This document shows, in pieces, positions 6,888 through 7,715 of a DNA stretch of 7,715 bases (positions are counted from its first letter, which is position 1; the number at the start of each line of letters is the position of its first letter). The stretch covers positions 1-7,715 of the forward strand of contig JAISZW010000119.1 of NCBI GenBank assembly GCA_031284445.1, read 5' to 3'. This stretch comes from Candidatus Methanovirga basalitermitum. GTDB taxonomy: Archaea; Methanobacteriota; Methanobacteria; Methanobacteriales; Methanobacteriaceae. A program made the translations under genes and the position numbers. The notes under the pieces were generated by a model. That model was given only the letters and a program-made list of their open reading frames with translations. It did no database searches and was not told the DNA's origin.

Positions 6888-7181
6888 TTATTTTAGATTG
6901 TTTCTTGCAAATATCTCTTCATGTCTTTTCAATGTTTCTTTGATATCCACAATTTCTTTATTGATGGCCGCAAATCCAGCCCGCATTTCTATAGCTAAGT
7001 TGTTAACAATTACTGCCAATTGATTAATTGTCATCCTTGGCTGTTTGGGTTTTCTGGGTCCTTTTGTAGTTCTCATTCGTGTTTTTTTGTTTTCATTATT
7101 CATTATAACAACTTTCAACTCATCACCTTCTATTTCTGGGTGATTGTTATATTCAACAACCTTAACTTTCTTTTTCTCCAT
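6888..7181 (-). CDS. Small basic coiled-coil protein of unknown function (paralogue B)
   Basis: A 97-aa paralogue of the protein at 6274-6588, family not recognised. The first 50 residues are nearly the same (KKKVKVVEY, HPEIEGDELKVVI, then basic RMRTTKGPRKPKQPRMT). It then carries an extra VIVNNLA (57-63) before the shared IEMRAGF. It has one C-terminal heptad, LKRHEEI, where paralogue A has three; both end RNNLK. The net difference is +7 and -14 residues, all whole heptads. It has no signal peptide, membrane helix or catalytic motif. It is divergent from lemA with 174 bp between the two starts, has its own SD-like GGTGAC and its own terminator, and so is probably transcribed alone. Confidence 0.85.
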   Translation of the reverse strand: MEKKKVKVVEYNNHPEIEGDELKVVIMNNENKKTRMRTTKGPRKPKQPRMTINQLAVIVNNLAIEMRAGFAAINKEIVDIKETLKRHEEIFARNNLK

Positions 7182-7191
7182 ACATTAATAA

Positions 7192-7197
7192 GTCACC
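7192..7197 (-). promoter_or_regulatory. Ribosome binding site of paralogue B
   Basis: GGTGAC lies 10 nt before the ATG, identical in motif and spacing to paralogue A. Confidence 0.5.
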
Positions 7198-7231
7198 GTA
7201 AAAGTGCTAAAAATGTTCAAAAACTTTTTTG

Positions 7232-7252
7232 TTGTTATATTACATATAACAA
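7232..7252. promoter_or_regulatory. 21-bp perfect palindrome upstream of paralogue B, operator-like
   Basis: This is the same 9-3-9 palindrome as at 6639-6659, 50 bp upstream of the ATG. Here it also sits about 100 bp before lemA on the other strand, so a bound protein might affect both promoters. Confidence 0.5.
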
Positions 7253-7321
7253 AAAATTTTTATTTGATGCTGCCAAAATGAGTGGTTTTGGCCATTTAAC
7301 TACTGAATATATTCTGCTTTC

Positions 7322-7349
7322 TTACAAATGCCAGCCGCCGTTATATAAT
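7322..7349 (+). promoter_or_regulatory. lemA promoter (-35 TTACAA, -10 TATAAT)
   Basis: TTACAA (7322-7327), a 16-bp spacer and TATAAT (7344-7349) are followed by 6 nt and the ATG at 7356. The spacing implies a leaderless transcript and supports the 7356 start over the in-frame ATG at 7278. Confidence 0.5.
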
Positions 7350-7355
7350 ATACGT

Positions 7356-7715
7356 ATGTTATTAGACACACGTAAAAAAACTGCCGAAACAAAAGAAGGG
7401 TTTAATCCTAATGTACAAAATGATATTGTGGAAGCTGGCGCACCCACAGGTGGTTTAGTTTTATTCATCATTCTTTCCGTTATTACTCTTTGCATTTTTA
7501 CTGCTTGTGCTTGATTTGGAAAACGTAACCGATTAAACAAGATGCAAATCAATATTAACCAAGCCGCTTCAAACATTGATGTGCAATTGAAACAACGTGC
7601 TGATACATTAAATAAATTGGTGGCAGCTACTAAATCATCAGTTAAATTTGAGAAAAACTTAGTAACTGATGTTACTGCTTTAAGAAGCGTTAAAGGATAT
7701 AAACCTGGTGATGAT
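7356..7715 (+). CDS. lemA: LemA family membrane protein, 5' part (cut by window end)
   Basis: The first 120 codons of a LemA-family protein, widespread in bacteria and of uncertain function, anchored by one N-terminal transmembrane helix with a helical-bundle domain behind it. A short polar N-terminus with EGFNPNVQND precedes a hydrophobic segment at about 33-55. Then comes the family signature ASNIDVQLKQRADTLNKLV (residues 71-89) and VKFEKNLVTDVTALR. W53 is a UGA codon at 7512-7514; read as a stop it would cut the gene just after the membrane helix. The start at 7356 fits the promoter and the usual short N-terminus of mollicute LemA proteins. An upstream in-frame ATG at 7278 would add 26 residues without family character. 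The remainder, probably 60 to 90 residues, lies beyond the window. Confidence 0.88.

Larger units (their letters stand above)
6888..7280 (-). repeat. Duplicated unit, copy B
   Basis: This is the partner of 6274-6687. Its right end runs into the region just ahead of lemA, where the match stops at an AAAATG (7275-7280). Confidence 0.85.

Noticed and set aside
7278..7355. Upstream start for lemA at 7278
   Set aside because: The added residues lack LemA character and lie upstream of the promoter-like TATAAT at 7344.
7322..7576. 84-codon minus-strand frame opposite lemA
   Set aside because: The plus strand carries the LemA signature; this is its shadow.

Overview
The window is strongly AT-rich and reads correctly only with genetic code 4 (UGA = Trp). 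cas1, csn2, cas9 and lemA all contain in-frame UGA codons, many at places where tryptophan is expected for the family. Together with the gene content this points to a mollicute (Mycoplasma or Spiroplasma type). Under the standard code the same genes would look like broken fragments. I cannot name the species.

Left edge and main locus (1-6250): a complete type II-A CRISPR-Cas gene set in an unusual layout. Positions 1-30 look like part of a type II CRISPR repeat read on the minus strand, so an array probably continues off the left edge. An intergenic region (31-164) follows, then cas1 (165-1034), cas2 (1024-1347) and csn2 (1347-2015), which overlap as a rightward operon. cas9 (2008-6099; 1363 aa, all RuvC and HNH catalytic residues present) lies on the opposite strand and meets csn2 tail to tail with an 8-bp overlap. 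Ahead of cas9, 6128-6250 holds a (TA)n tract, a short GC-rich block complementary to the repeat, and hairpins. It is the best tracrRNA candidate, transcribed divergently from cas9.

Right part (6274-7355): two tandem paralogous genes for small proteins of unknown function (104 and 97 aa, minus strand), each with a basic stretch and a coiled coil. Each is preceded by the same upstream block carrying an identical 21-bp palindrome. The duplicated unit is about 0.4 kb and is spaced 593 bp apart.

Right edge (7356-7715): the 5' part of a lemA-family membrane protein gene, cut by the window end.

How it works together: Cas1, Cas2 and Csn2 would acquire spacers into the array to the left, and Cas9 with tracrRNA and crRNA would cleave invading DNA. 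cas1, cas9 and lemA each have a -10-like hexamer exactly 6 nt before the ATG, which suggests leaderless mRNAs. The paralogous small genes instead have an SD-like GGTGAC 10 nt before their ATGs.
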